64,000 bases of DNA from Micavibrio_C sp965231165 (lineage in GTDB: Bacteria > Pseudomonadota > Alphaproteobacteria > Micavibrionales > Micavibrionaceae). The DNA lies in contig OZ246421.1 in assembly GCA_965231165.1 (NCBI GenBank), positions 434,001 through 498,000 of the forward strand. The letters run 5' to 3'. This document shows positions 18,352 through 26,633 of the stretch, piece after piece. Numbering within the stretch: the stretch's first letter is position 1; each line of letters begins with the position of its first letter. Position numbers and translations under genes: made by a program. The notes under the pieces are model-generated. The model had not been told where the DNA came from, searched no databases, and saw nothing but the letters and a program-made list of their open reading frames with translations.

Positions 18352-18613
18352 GTTAGCGCTCCATGCTAATAAATTGATCGCAGTCTGTGCTGCTAATGTC
18401 TTGAGAACAGCCAGCACAATGGGACAGGTCTTCATCAATTGACAGGGAGATAAGGGAGCATTGCGCGTTGAATGCGGGGTACTACTTCGTGGTGCCCTGT
18501 AATGCTTTATGAGTTGTGGGGGTATTCGGTTTTACATACCGCGTAGTCGTTGTCTTGCCTTACCGGTTTACGCTACTAATTAAAGTAGGGAGACGAACAC
18601 GGGAGGATAAAAA

Positions 18614-19126
18614 ATGACGAATAAATTGAAACTATTCCTACTGGCCGCCGTTATGGCGCCAGCGATGATCGTGCCTCAAATTGCGGAAGCCCAGATGAAT
18701 AACCGGCCTTATGCGTTTAGAAACGGCGGTGTGGGGATGAGCCCCGGCGGAAGACAGGCTATCCTGAATGAAAAAATCTTTGATGTAACGCCTGACAACC
18801 TTATGCGTGGCCCTGATGGCACGTTGCTGGATGTCACAGAGGGGCCGGGGCATTCGGCGCTGGTCAGCAGAGAGGGTAATGGCGGCTTTATCACCAGTTA
18901 CCGTGGCGCTGATTTCCGTGGCGGCGATGCCTCGATGCAGGTGGGTGTATTCAACTCGTTCTTTGTGCCTGTTTATCGTGACGATTCATACGCCACCTAC
19001 AGCGATTACCAGACATCAGCCGTTATGAACGCCTGGATGTCCAGTGTATCGCCGCAGGTCTATTACGATTCCGGCAATTCCGTCAGCTCATGGACTGGTT
19101 TTGTCCATACGTTGGGCAGGCAATAA
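18614..19126 (+). CDS. Secreted hypothetical protein, divergent from csgG-like gene
   Basis: A 170-aa protein with a signal peptide (cleavage near IAEAQ). The mature part begins with a segment rich in Asn, Arg and Gly (NNRPYAFRNGGVGMSPGGRQ), then TPDNLMRGPDGTLLDVTEGPG, and ends in an aromatic Ser/Tyr-rich region. No cysteine or transmembrane helix is seen. GGGAGG lies before the ATG. Divergence from the CsgG-like gene with a shared 260-bp intergenic region suggests it is another substrate or surface component of that system. No family is recognised. Confidence 0.65.
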   Translation: MTNKLKLFLLAAVMAPAMIVPQIAEAQMNNRPYAFRNGGVGMSPGGRQAILNEKIFDVTPDNLMRGPDGTLLDVTEGPGHSALVSREGNGGFITSYRGADFRGGDASMQVGVFNSFFVPVYRDDSYATYSDYQTSAVMNAWMSSVSPQVYYDSGNSVSSWTGFVHTLGRQ

Positions 19127-19129
19127 ACA

Positions 19130-19804
19130 TTACAAAACCATCCTGTTGTTACCGAGCGGCGTATGGGCCAGTCCTTTGTTGATGGCCCATATTGCCGCTT
19201 GCGTACGATTGGCCAGGCTGAGTTTTCTCAAAATTGTTTTGACGTGAACTTTCACGGTGGCTTCGGCGATATTGTGCGTGTTGGCGATTTGTTTGTTGGT
19301 TTCGCCATTCGCGAGGTGTTTGAGAATTTGCGTTTCGCGCTGTGAGAGGTTTCCGGCCATCACAGATTCTGATCTTTCTATACGCGATGATTGGGACGAG
19401 AACATCGTCGGCACCAGTGCTGGGCATATTTTTTCACCCGCCATGACCATATTGAGAGAGCTTAACAGGGTCACGGGCAAAATGTCCCTTGCGAGAAAGC
19501 CGTCGGCACCGGCAGAGAAGGCCGCTGAAATAAACTCCAGGTCCGAATGGGACGACAGGATAACAATCCGGCTCTGTGGATACAGCATTCTAATATCGCT
19601 GAGAAAGAGGGCGGGGTCTTCGATGCTGTCATCCGCGCTCCAGATCACCAGTTTGATATTGTCCTGTCCTGCATCTTTTTTACTTGCGAGGCTGATATCG
19701 GCATGCGTCTCGGTTATGCGGTAATGCGTTTCCGTTAGAAGGCTCTTGAGACCTTCTCTGAGCAGCGAATTTTTTTCAATGAGGCATGCGGGTACCATTT
19801 CCAT
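19130..19804 (-). CDS. LuxR/NarL-type response regulator
   Basis: A 224-aa protein with an N-terminal receiver-like domain (IEKNSLLREGLKSLL, LVIWSADDS, IVILSSHSDLEFISAAFSAGADGFLARD) and a C-terminal GerE/LuxR helix-turn-helix (LSQRETQILKHLANGETNKQIA to VKVHVKTILRKL). In the receiver, the position expected for the phosphorylated Asp reads WSADDS; whether that Asp is functional is unclear. The start at 19804 follows AGGAGATCC. Sitting between a CsgG-type locus and phoH, it could play a CsgD-like role. It ends 3 bp from the convergent secreted-protein gene. Confidence 0.87.
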   Translation of the reverse strand: MEMVPACLIEKNSLLREGLKSLLTETHYRITETHADISLASKKDAGQDNIKLVIWSADDSIEDPALFLSDIRMLYPQSRIVILSSHSDLEFISAAFSAGADGFLARDILPVTLLSSLNMVMAGEKICPALVPTMFSSQSSRIERSESVMAGNLSQRETQILKHLANGETNKQIANTHNIAEATVKVHVKTILRKLSLANRTQAAIWAINKGLAHTPLGNNRMVL

Positions 19805-19879
19805 GATTTTGGATCTCCTGTGGCGGTGTCGGTTACTACTGATTTCCCCACCATTAGCCACAGTGAGTACAAATGATCC

Positions 19880-19931
19880 GTGACATACGTCACAGGCCAG
19901 GGGGAGATTGCGCTTTTGTGATTTTTATCAA
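19880..19931. promoter_or_regulatory. Two FNR/Dnr-like palindromes upstream of the LuxR-type gene
   Basis: GTGACATACGTCAC (19880-19893) is a full palindrome of the TGAC-N4-GTCA type. GTGATTTTTATCAA (19918-19931) matches the FNR consensus except for its first base. Both lie between the response-regulator gene and phoH. Weaker than the boxes in the 8.8-10.8 kb block. Confidence 0.45.
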
Positions 19932-20132
19932 GCAGACCTGACGAAATAAGACTGTTTCCGCGAGGAATTCATGCTGCGTTGCGGTGAAAAATTTCCTTGT
20001 TATTTCAGTTAATTATGGCTGCTGGCAGGCGAGGGGAAAGTCAGGCCTAAAATTGTTTGCGATATTTTGCAAACATCCTTATAAGCGACTATTAACATAT
20101 TCACATTCACGGATAGAGCAGGGACATAAAAA

Positions 20133-21122
20133 ATGCCAGAAAATCAAAGAGGCGCCGACGGAAAAGGTCGCGGTAACGGTAAAGCTAAAGGCACTGGTGC
20201 AGAGGCTTTCAACGAAAGCGCAGCCAATGGTCAGGAAAAACGCAAGACCAAAGCGCAGGTGCTGGCAATGCTGGTATCCCGTCTTCCCATGAAGGGCGGT
20301 ACTGACAATGAGTACATGACCCGTGAAGGCGAGCGCATGGCGCCGACAAAAAATCAGAAAGCGCTGATGCGTGAATTTGCCGCGAAAGATGTCGTCATGA
20401 CGACCGGATCGGCGGGCACTGGTAAAACCGTATGGGCTTGCCTTACGGCGCTTCAGGCGCTTGTTGCGGGAACACATAACGGCATCATCATTAATGCGCC
20501 TGCCGTTGATTCCGGTGAGGATATCGGTTTCAGACCAGGTAATACCGATGATAAAATGCTTTCATACATCAACCAGATCTATGAGAACTTTGACGAATGG
20601 GTCGGGGAAGATCTGCGTATGGAACTGTGTCAGGTTGGTCTGATCAAGATTGTTCCGAATGCGGATATGCGCGGACGCTCGTTCAAGAAAAAAATGATTA
20701 TTTTTGATGAGAGCCAGAACGCCAGCGGTAAAAGCCTGATGACAGCTTTCTCAAGGTTGGGCGCTGGATCAAATGCGATCTATCTGGGTGATGACAATCA
20801 AAATGACCGTACAAGCGGTCAAAGCGCTTATGAACCGTTCATGGATCGTTTTGCTCGGAATCCCGAATACCAGAAGCCGCGCCCTGATCGCGGGATTAGA
20901 GGGATTGGGTATGTGGAGATGTCGACGGCGGACATCAAACGCCATCCGTTGCTGCAACTAGCCGCTGAACTGGGTGATGACAAGCCGTTGGCTGGTCACG
21001 CCAACCACCGTCAGGAGAGAAAGATGGTGAATGAGCGCCCGTCACAGGCCCCGGCCCCGGCGAATGACACAGCGGCATCTGCTGCTGTTGTGTCTCCGGT
21101 TTCAGCGCCGAAGCCTGTCTGA
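20133..21122 (+). CDS. PhoH-like ATPase
   Basis: A 329-aa protein. The PhoH ATPase core has Walker A GSAGTGKT (92-99), Walker B MIIFDESQN (about 188-196) and the downstream GDDNQNDR in place of the usual GDxxQ-D-x-P. Unlike typical chromosomal PhoH (about 320-350 aa with a KH-like N-terminus), the first 40 residues are a basic Gly/Lys/Asn-rich tail and the last 35 are Ala/Pro-rich, both probably disordered. The form resembles phage-type PhoH. Function may involve RNA metabolism under stress; unproven. Confidence 0.85.
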   Translation: MPENQRGADGKGRGNGKAKGTGAEAFNESAANGQEKRKTKAQVLAMLVSRLPMKGGTDNEYMTREGERMAPTKNQKALMREFAAKDVVMTTGSAGTGKTVWACLTALQALVAGTHNGIIINAPAVDSGEDIGFRPGNTDDKMLSYINQIYENFDEWVGEDLRMELCQVGLIKIVPNADMRGRSFKKKMIIFDESQNASGKSLMTAFSRLGAGSNAIYLGDDNQNDRTSGQSAYEPFMDRFARNPEYQKPRPDRGIRGIGYVEMSTADIKRHPLLQLAAELGDDKPLAGHANHRQERKMVNERPSQAPAPANDTAASAAVVSPVSAPKPV

Positions 21123-21128
21123 TTTTGA

Positions 21129-21554
21129 TCAGGCGTCTTCGAGAACCAGGGCGGTATGGCCCATCTCGAACTGGAATCCGATATATAAATCTTCAGCGAT
21201 GACATGCTTCTCCGGCGCACGGGGGAGCATGACATCGTTTCTTTTACAGGCGAGGAGGATGGCTTTCATCATCGTTTCCTCGGGCACGAAGAATTCATAT
21301 ATGTCCTCATGCCCGCGTTTGCCGGTGCCGCCTGCGCGGAACATCACGCCGTCTTTGCCGATATAATCCTTGAAGATGTTTGAATAGCGTTCGCGAACCA
21401 CGTGGAAGTGTTTGTAATTGTCCCGCGTGTGCAATGCTTCGATAATGCGCATGTCGGGGCTGACCGGGATTGTGCCCATGCCGCCATCGACCGCCATCAA
21501 CGCGTCCCTGATTTCGGGAAGCGTGAATAGAATTTCACGTCTTTCGAATGCCAT
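21129..21554 (-). CDS. Hypothetical protein, 141 aa
   Basis: A predicted cytosolic protein beginning MAFERREILFTLPEIRDALM. Conserved-looking stretches are RIIEALHTRDNYKHFHVVRE, the glycine-rich VMFRAGGTGKRGHEDIYEFF and AEDLYIGFQFEMGHTALVLE. There is one cysteine and no signal peptide. Family not recognised. It converges with phoH, 6 bp away; a partly paired sequence around CTGATTTTGATCAG (21121-21134) could terminate both. Confidence 0.7.
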   Translation of the reverse strand: MAFERREILFTLPEIRDALMAVDGGMGTIPVSPDMRIIEALHTRDNYKHFHVVRERYSNIFKDYIGKDGVMFRAGGTGKRGHEDIYEFFVPEETMMKAILLACKRNDVMLPRAPEKHVIAEDLYIGFQFEMGHTALVLEDA

Positions 21555-21732
21555 GACCGCTCTGTTTTGTATGAGTTTTTTCTTATCTTATATTATTATG
21601 TTAATAAAATACATTAGATATGTCTAATGATCTAAGGGATAGCCGTCTATAGTGTGTTGAAAAACAAGCCGTTTTCCGCCAAAAATTCAGTGTTGAGTTT
21701 TTGGCGCAAACCCTATAATCAAATGCATCAGT

Positions 21733-21807
21733 GCCGTTGTAGCTCAGGGGTAGAGCAACGCATTCGTAATGCGTGGGTCGGGGGTTCAAATCCCTTCAAC
21801 GGCACCA
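21733..21807 (+). tRNA. tRNA-Thr (anticodon CGT)
   Basis: Full cloverleaf: acceptor GCCGTTG/CAACGGC, D-arm GCTC/GAGC, anticodon stem ACGCA/TGCGT with loop TTCGTAA (anticodon CGT), T-arm GGGGG-TTCAAAT-CCCTT with one mismatch, discriminator A and an encoded CCA. It reads ACG codons. Confidence 0.96.
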
Positions 21808-21906
21808 TAATTTCCCTCATATTACCGTCATATTTTTTGTCAGCTGTGGGCAAGTGTGCGGTTGCGCCGTTCTTGAATTGTTCCGGCTATTGTACCATCA
21901 TGGCGC

Positions 21907-23745
21907 ATGGAAACAGTCTTGCTTACATCAGATGCCTCTGCGGCAACCTCACCGGCGGCGGTGTTGGAGCGTGTGTTTGGGTATAGCGCTTTTCGCGGGC
22001 AGCAGGCGGAGATTATTGATCATGTGATCGGCGGCGGCAGCTGCTGTGTTTTGATGCCGACGGGCAGCGGGAAGTCGCTGTGCTATCAAATTCCGGCCTT
22101 ATGCATGCGCGGTGTAGGCATCGTGATTTCGCCTTTGATTGCGTTGATGGATGATCAAGTCAGCGCGTTGCATGAGCTGGGCGTGCGGGCGGGGGCTATT
22201 CATTCAGGGATGGACCAAGAGGCGGTGCGCGCGGTGTATGACGCTTTGCGCGATGATGCACTCGACCTTTTATACGTCGCGCCTGAACGGCTGATGACTG
22301 AAGATTTTCTGGCGATGCTCAATCATGTGTCTATTGCGCTGTTTGCCATTGATGAGGCGCATTGCATTTCCCAGTGGGGGCATGATTTCAGGCCTGAATA
22401 CCGGCAGTTGTTTAATCTGCGCGAGCGGTTTCCGAGTGTACCCTGTATTGCGGTGACGGCCACGGCCGATGCGCCGACACGCAAAGACATTATGGAGAAG
22501 CTAAATCTGCCGCGTATCTTCACGGCGGGATTTGACCGGCCCAATATTCATTATGCGGTCGGCACCAAGAATGGCGCGTCAGGACAGCTGCTTGATTTTC
22601 TGAAAACGCGGGCGGCTGATGAAAGCGGGATTGTTTATTGTCTTTCACGCAAGAAGGTCGATGAAACGGCGCGGTTCCTGAATGAAAACGGCTATAAGGC
22701 GCTGCCTTATCATGCGGGGATGGATGCGGGGGCGCGCAGCCGTCATCAGAGTAAATTTCTGAAAGAAGAGAGCGTTATCATTGTTGCCACGATTGCCTTT
22801 GGCATGGGGATCAACAAACCGGATGTGCGGTTTGTGGCGCATCTTGATATGCCCAAAAATATCGAGGCTTATTATCAGGAAACCGGGCGCGCGGGTCGGG
22901 ACGGGCTGCCGGCTGTCGCGTGGATGGTCTATGGCATGCAGGACGTTGTTCTGCAGCGCCAGATGATTGAAAACAGCGATATGCCGGAGGAGCAAAAGCG
23001 CGTTGTGCGGCATAAGCTCAGTGCGTTGCTCAGTTATTGTGAAACTTTGCGCTGCCGCCGACAGGTTTTGCTGCAATATTTCGGTGATAATATGGAGCCG
23101 TGCGGCAATTGCGATGTATGTCAGACACCGCCCAAGACCATTGATGGCACGGTGGCGGCGCAGAAGCTTATATCCTGCGTCTATCGCACGGGGCAGCGTT
23201 TTGGCGCACAGTATGTGATTGATGTATTGTTGGGCAAGGATGATGAGCGCATACGAAAATTCGGGCATGATGAGGTCAGTACTTTTGGCATCGGCACTGA
23301 ATATGACAGGGTGGCGTGGCAGGGGATTGCGCGGCAGCTGGTTAGTCAGGACTTGCTGTTCGTTGATATGGATAGCCATAGTGAATTGAAAATCACGGAA
23401 CAGGGGGCGGCCTTCCTGAAGAACAAGCACACCATCGCGTTGCGGCTGGAGGAAAAGCCCGTGCGGGCCAAGGCGCGTCTGGCGGCGAAGGCCTCTGTGG
23501 CGGATGCCGCGCTGGCGACGGATGCTGACCGTGATCTGCTGCAGATTCTTAAAACACTGCGCATGGAGATAGCGCGGGAACAGAATTTGCCGCCTTATGT
23601 TGTTTTTCATGACAAAACGCTGATCGATATGGTGATGATCAAGCCGGTGAATATTGAACAACTGGCCATGGTTCACGGCGTGGGGCAATCCAAGCTGGAA
23701 AAATATGGTGGCATGTTCCTGAAGGCCATAAAAGAATTCCTTTGA
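21907..23745 (+). CDS. recQ: ATP-dependent DNA helicase RecQ
   Basis: A 612-aa helicase. Walker A PTGSGKS (51-57), motif II DEAH (149-152) with the aromatic-rich loop CISQWGHDFRPEY, motifs V-VI in the second RecA lobe (FGMGINKPDVRFVAHLD, QETGRAGRDG), a zinc-binding cysteine set near residues 378-406 (CETLRC, CGNCDVC), an RQC winged helix and a C-terminal HRDC domain. RecQ unwinds 3'-5' in recombination and fork repair. The length is normal. Confidence 0.96.
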   Translation: METVLLTSDASAATSPAAVLERVFGYSAFRGQQAEIIDHVIGGGSCCVLMPTGSGKSLCYQIPALCMRGVGIVISPLIALMDDQVSALHELGVRAGAIHSGMDQEAVRAVYDALRDDALDLLYVAPERLMTEDFLAMLNHVSIALFAIDEAHCISQWGHDFRPEYRQLFNLRERFPSVPCIAVTATADAPTRKDIMEKLNLPRIFTAGFDRPNIHYAVGTKNGASGQLLDFLKTRAADESGIVYCLSRKKVDETARFLNENGYKALPYHAGMDAGARSRHQSKFLKEESVIIVATIAFGMGINKPDVRFVAHLDMPKNIEAYYQETGRAGRDGLPAVAWMVYGMQDVVLQRQMIENSDMPEEQKRVVRHKLSALLSYCETLRCRRQVLLQYFGDNMEPCGNCDVCQTPPKTIDGTVAAQKLISCVYRTGQRFGAQYVIDVLLGKDDERIRKFGHDEVSTFGIGTEYDRVAWQGIARQLVSQDLLFVDMDSHSELKITEQGAAFLKNKHTIALRLEEKPVRAKARLAAKASVADAALATDADRDLLQILKTLRMEIAREQNLPPYVVFHDKTLIDMVMIKPVNIEQLAMVHGVGQSKLEKYGGMFLKAIKEFL

Positions 23746-23861
23746 CTCAAAGATAAATAATTTCCTGTTCATGTGTATTTGTCTCCGGTTCTTTCAGAGG
23801 AACCGCCGCCCCTTGGCATGAGTTGGTGGCACGTAGCACCGGTTTCATAAGGAGATAAACC

Positions 23862-24170
23862 ATGGACAATATAATGAATAGTACTTCGAAAGGGGTGTCT
23901 AACAATGCCGGGTTCCCTGAGATCAAGAGTGATCTGAGCGCGCTCAAGGAAGATGCCGCGACAACATTGCGCGATGCCGCCGTTCTGGCGCGAGACATTA
24001 AAGACAGTAGCGGCAGTATTGCCCGCCAAGGCGTAAATCAATTAAAATCCGTCGGACAAAATGAATTCCACAGAATGGAAGAACGTGTTCGTGAGAAGCC
24101 CGGACAGAGTGTGGCGTTGGCGTTTTGCGCCGGACTGATCTTCAGTTATGTGCTCGGAAGTCGCCGTTAA
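23862..24170 (+). CDS. DUF883/ElaB-YqjD-like membrane-anchored protein
   Basis: A 102-aa protein. A long amphipathic helix (about 22-80) is followed by the signature REKPGQSVALAFCAGLIFSY, a C-terminal membrane anchor ending GSRR. The related E. coli YqjD/ElaB proteins are stationary-phase membrane proteins that bind ribosomes. AAGGAG lies upstream. It is the first gene of a run of envelope-stress-type genes. Confidence 0.85.
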   Translation: MDNIMNSTSKGVSNNAGFPEIKSDLSALKEDAATTLRDAAVLARDIKDSSGSIARQGVNQLKSVGQNEFHRMEERVREKPGQSVALAFCAGLIFSYVLGSRR

Positions 24171-24197
24171 TCTCAATAAATGAAGGGGTACTTTATC

Positions 24198-24674
24198 ATG
24201 GCTGCGACTGCTTTCACGCCTGCTCTTAAGCAGATGCTTATTGATGGTGTTATGAGCAGTCCGGCTGTGCCCCGATGGCTGCACGTCACGCCTACCGGAA
24301 TCTTTTTCCTTTGGCTTGCTGCTGTTTTGACGGTCATGGGTTTTGGCTTCCTTCTGGTTTCTGAATTTTTGTATCTGAGAGAAACGTATTCATCAGTTGT
24401 GGCGTCTATGGGCGTTGCCTGCACGGCGTTTGTGATTTCATTATTATCTGCGGCAACGGGCATGTTGATTAACCGTCTTCGTGCCTCTAAACAAGTGGCC
24501 CATAGCTCCCGCCATCAGCCAGATATCACCAAAACGGTAACGGCCCTAATTGATTCCGTGACCGAAGAACTGGAGGAGCCTATCCGTGAAAATCCCAAGA
24601 CGGCACTTATGATCGCCAGTCTTGCGGGGTTTCTGGCTGGTGATAAGGGGCGAAACATGCCCTTGTATAAGTGA
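24198..24674 (+). CDS. Membrane protein, holin-superfamily/YqjE-like
   Basis: A 158-aa protein with two transmembrane helices (about 37-60 and 71-97) and a C-terminal cytosolic helix ending REN-PKTALMIASLAGFLAGDKGRN, which again resembles a DUF883-type short anchor. The start at 24198 follows AAGGGG; an in-frame ATG 18 bases earlier is worse placed. It follows the DUF883-like gene by 27 bp, paralleling the yqjD-yqjE arrangement. Assignment to YqjE is by context and topology. Confidence 0.7.
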   Translation: MAATAFTPALKQMLIDGVMSSPAVPRWLHVTPTGIFFLWLAAVLTVMGFGFLLVSEFLYLRETYSSVVASMGVACTAFVISLLSAATGMLINRLRASKQVAHSSRHQPDITKTVTALIDSVTEELEEPIRENPKTALMIASLAGFLAGDKGRNMPLYK

Positions 24675-24763
24675 AATTAAATACGGGCTAGAGCAGGGAA
24701 CCTGCATAATATGCGAACCGTTCATGTCCATGAAAATTAAATTCATATAATAAGGAATGAACC

Positions 24764-25612
24764 ATGAACTATAAAATTTTATCCGCCGTATCAGCCCTGA
24801 CACTGCTGGCCGCATCGCCGATGGCTGCGGCACAGAGCGATTCTGTGCATCCTCAATCTCGGTTCGAACGTACGAACGCCGCTAACAATCCGGATACGCC
24901 GCCTGCCGCGACGATTACCAAGGAAGATATAAAACGCGGTTGGGAAAATACGAAGAAGGCCGTTACTGAAACGGTTGAGGAGATTGAATATACCATTCTG
25001 GGTGATGAGACCAATGGCGCCAATACAAAAATTTCTATGGGCGCGACGACAAAGGGGCTTTTGGACCGGCCTGTCTATTCCACCAATAACAAGCATATTG
25101 GCACGATGAAGGACATTATTATTGATCGGGAAGGCAATGCCATGCTGGCTGTGGTGTCTGAGGCCAAGCTGATCGATCTTGGCGCGAAGGAATCTGCTTT
25201 TGATTATGGCATGGTTTTGCGCCGTGATGAAAAGGGAGATGTTGTCATGCCGCTGACGGAGGAAACAATCAAGAATGCGCGGGAATTTTCTTACAATGCC
25301 GAAGACGCCGGTAAGGAAAACATACGCACCATTCCCGCGGGTGGTTACAGTGTCGAAAAATTACTGAAGGCCAATATTGTGAACCCATCCGGGGATAAGG
25401 TGGCTGGTGTAGATAATATTACATTCCGTGCGGGCCATATTGATGCCTTGATTGTCGGCTTTGACAAAGTACTAGGCATGGGTGGCAAGCAGGCTGCGCT
25501 AAGGTTTTCTGATGTGAAGCTGCTGGATAAAGGTGATGGTGACGTAGCGTTCCAAATGACGGCACCGCAGGCCGCCCAGTTTGAATCATTCAAGCAATCA
25601 GCTTCAAATTAA
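24764..25612 (+). CDS. Secreted PRC-barrel protein
   Basis: A 282-aa protein with a signal peptide (cleavage near PMAAAQ), a charged linker, and two PRC-barrel-like domains (about 92-150, GLLDRPVYSTNNKHIGTMKDIIID; and about 195-260, YSVEKLLKANIVNPSGDKVAGVDNI). PRC barrels bind proteins or RNA; periplasmic versions occur in alphaproteobacterial stress loci. Function unknown. Transcribed with its neighbours. Confidence 0.85.
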   Translation: MNYKILSAVSALTLLAASPMAAAQSDSVHPQSRFERTNAANNPDTPPAATITKEDIKRGWENTKKAVTETVEEIEYTILGDETNGANTKISMGATTKGLLDRPVYSTNNKHIGTMKDIIIDREGNAMLAVVSEAKLIDLGAKESAFDYGMVLRRDEKGDVVMPLTEETIKNAREFSYNAEDAGKENIRTIPAGGYSVEKLLKANIVNPSGDKVAGVDNITFRAGHIDALIVGFDKVLGMGGKQAALRFSDVKLLDKGDGDVAFQMTAPQAAQFESFKQSASN

Positions 25613-25685
25613 TCCTGTTCGGTGGCTATCGCATGGTGCGGAGGCCGCCAATTCCACCGCTGCATGATAAAAAAGGAGAAAACAA

Positions 25686-25889
25686 ATGAATAAGGACATC
25701 ATTGAAGGAAAATGGACCGAAGTAAAAGGTGCCGTAAAACAAAAATGGGGTAAATTGACAGATGACGATCTGGCTGAAATCAACGGCAACCGTGAAAAAC
25801 TGGCTGGTAAAATCCAGCAAAATTACGGTCTGGCGCGCGATGAAGTTGAAAAGCAACTGAAGGATTGGGAAAAAGATATCGCTGCTTAA
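25686..25889 (+). CDS. CsbD family stress protein
   Basis: A 67-aa hydrophilic protein with the CsbD signature: KDIIEGKWTEVKGAVKQKWG, LTDDDLAEINGNREKLAGKI and QQNYGLARDEVEKQL. The family is induced by general stress in many bacteria; molecular function is unknown. AAAGGAG precedes the ATG. A strong terminator follows. Confidence 0.94.
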   Translation: MNKDIIEGKWTEVKGAVKQKWGKLTDDDLAEINGNREKLAGKIQQNYGLARDEVEKQLKDWEKDIAA

Positions 25890-25930
25890 GGCACACGATA
25901 TCTACCCGTAATAGTGCAAAATAATTTGGG

Positions 25931-25962
25931 GAACCCGTCAGTTAGCGGGTTCTTCTTTTTTT
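25931..25962 (+). terminator. Rho-independent terminator after csbD
   Basis: GAACCCG (25931-25937) pairs with CGGGTTC (25946-25952), followed by TTCTTTTTTT. It lies where the broken hydrolase gene on the other strand loses its similarity. Confidence 0.88.
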
Positions 25963-25985
25963 ATTTTGATAAAAAAATAAAAAAC

Positions 25986-26451
25986 TTCAGGACCAAGATC
26001 TGGCCGTCCGCCGCGTGATACGACAGCCTGTACCTTATTCTGATGTCGCGCCGCCGCGATCAGGGATGCGGCTGCGCCGGTACTGGCGCCAAATGTGCCG
26101 ATTTTCATATTTTTAGTGTCCTGATTTTGTTGCGCCCATATGATCATGTGTTCTAACCGTTCTGCGAGTAGCGGAATATCAAAGCGCAGATGGCGTGTCT
26201 GGCGGTCGATGTCTTCTTCTTCTGCGGTCAGAAGGTCGGCCAGAAGTGTGCCCAAATTATGCTCAATTTAATACTTCTGCGACATAACGGTTGCGCGGGC
26301 TTTTGCGGCTTGACCCGCTGCCATGGACGAAAATTACAAGACCTTTTGCCTTGGGCGGCATTGTCAAATTGCCATCGAGAATGACCTTACCTGCCGGAAT
26401 ATGGACATGATAGGCGGAGGAAAGGCTTTCTGTTTTTCTTTCTATATGCAT
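25986..26451 (-). pseudogene. Broken dienelactone-hydrolase-like gene
   Basis: Two minus-strand frames encode consecutive parts of one alpha/beta hydrolase. The first ends GLVIFVHGSGSSRKSPRNRY then VAEVLN and a stop at 26263-26265. The second continues LGTLLADLLTAEEEDIDRQT and contains the nucleophile-elbow-like FGASTGAA. One extra base at about 26263-26266 explains the shift; removing it restores EVLN-EHNLGTLL. Similarity stops after RGGRPDLGPE, where the csbD terminator begins, so the C-terminal third (with the catalytic His) is also missing. This hydrolase type is usually paired with phosphoribosyltransferases like the one at 7514-8191. Confidence 0.75.
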
Positions 26452-26484
26452 GATTACATTAGAGCAGAAGGGTTGTTCTGTCTG

Positions 26485-26498
26485 TTGATTTTGATCAA
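26485..26498. promoter_or_regulatory. FNR-type box
   Basis: TTGATTTTGATCAA fits TTGAT-N4-ATCAA exactly. On the minus strand a TAATGT (26456-26461) lies at the class-II -10 position, pointing toward the broken hydrolase gene. The box is also 136 bp upstream of the plus-strand gene at 26634. Confidence 0.7.
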
Positions 26499-26633
26499 GA
26501 AATGAAAATCAATAAAGACGGATGTGGGAACCAGACACAAGTCTCTGCGCGTTTAGTATGTCGCGGGTAAAGAAATTTCAATCGATCTGATGAGGTTAAG
26601 TTCTTTACATTGTGAACTGGAAGTCAGGACGGC

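Noticed and set aside
21110..21143. FNR-like string CTGATTTTGATCAG after phoH
   Set aside because: It lies between convergent gene ends where no promoter is expected, and forms part of a weak hairpin instead.
22645..23772. 375-codon minus-strand ORF opposite recQ
   Set aside because: It mirrors the conserved recQ coding sequence and has no motif of its own.
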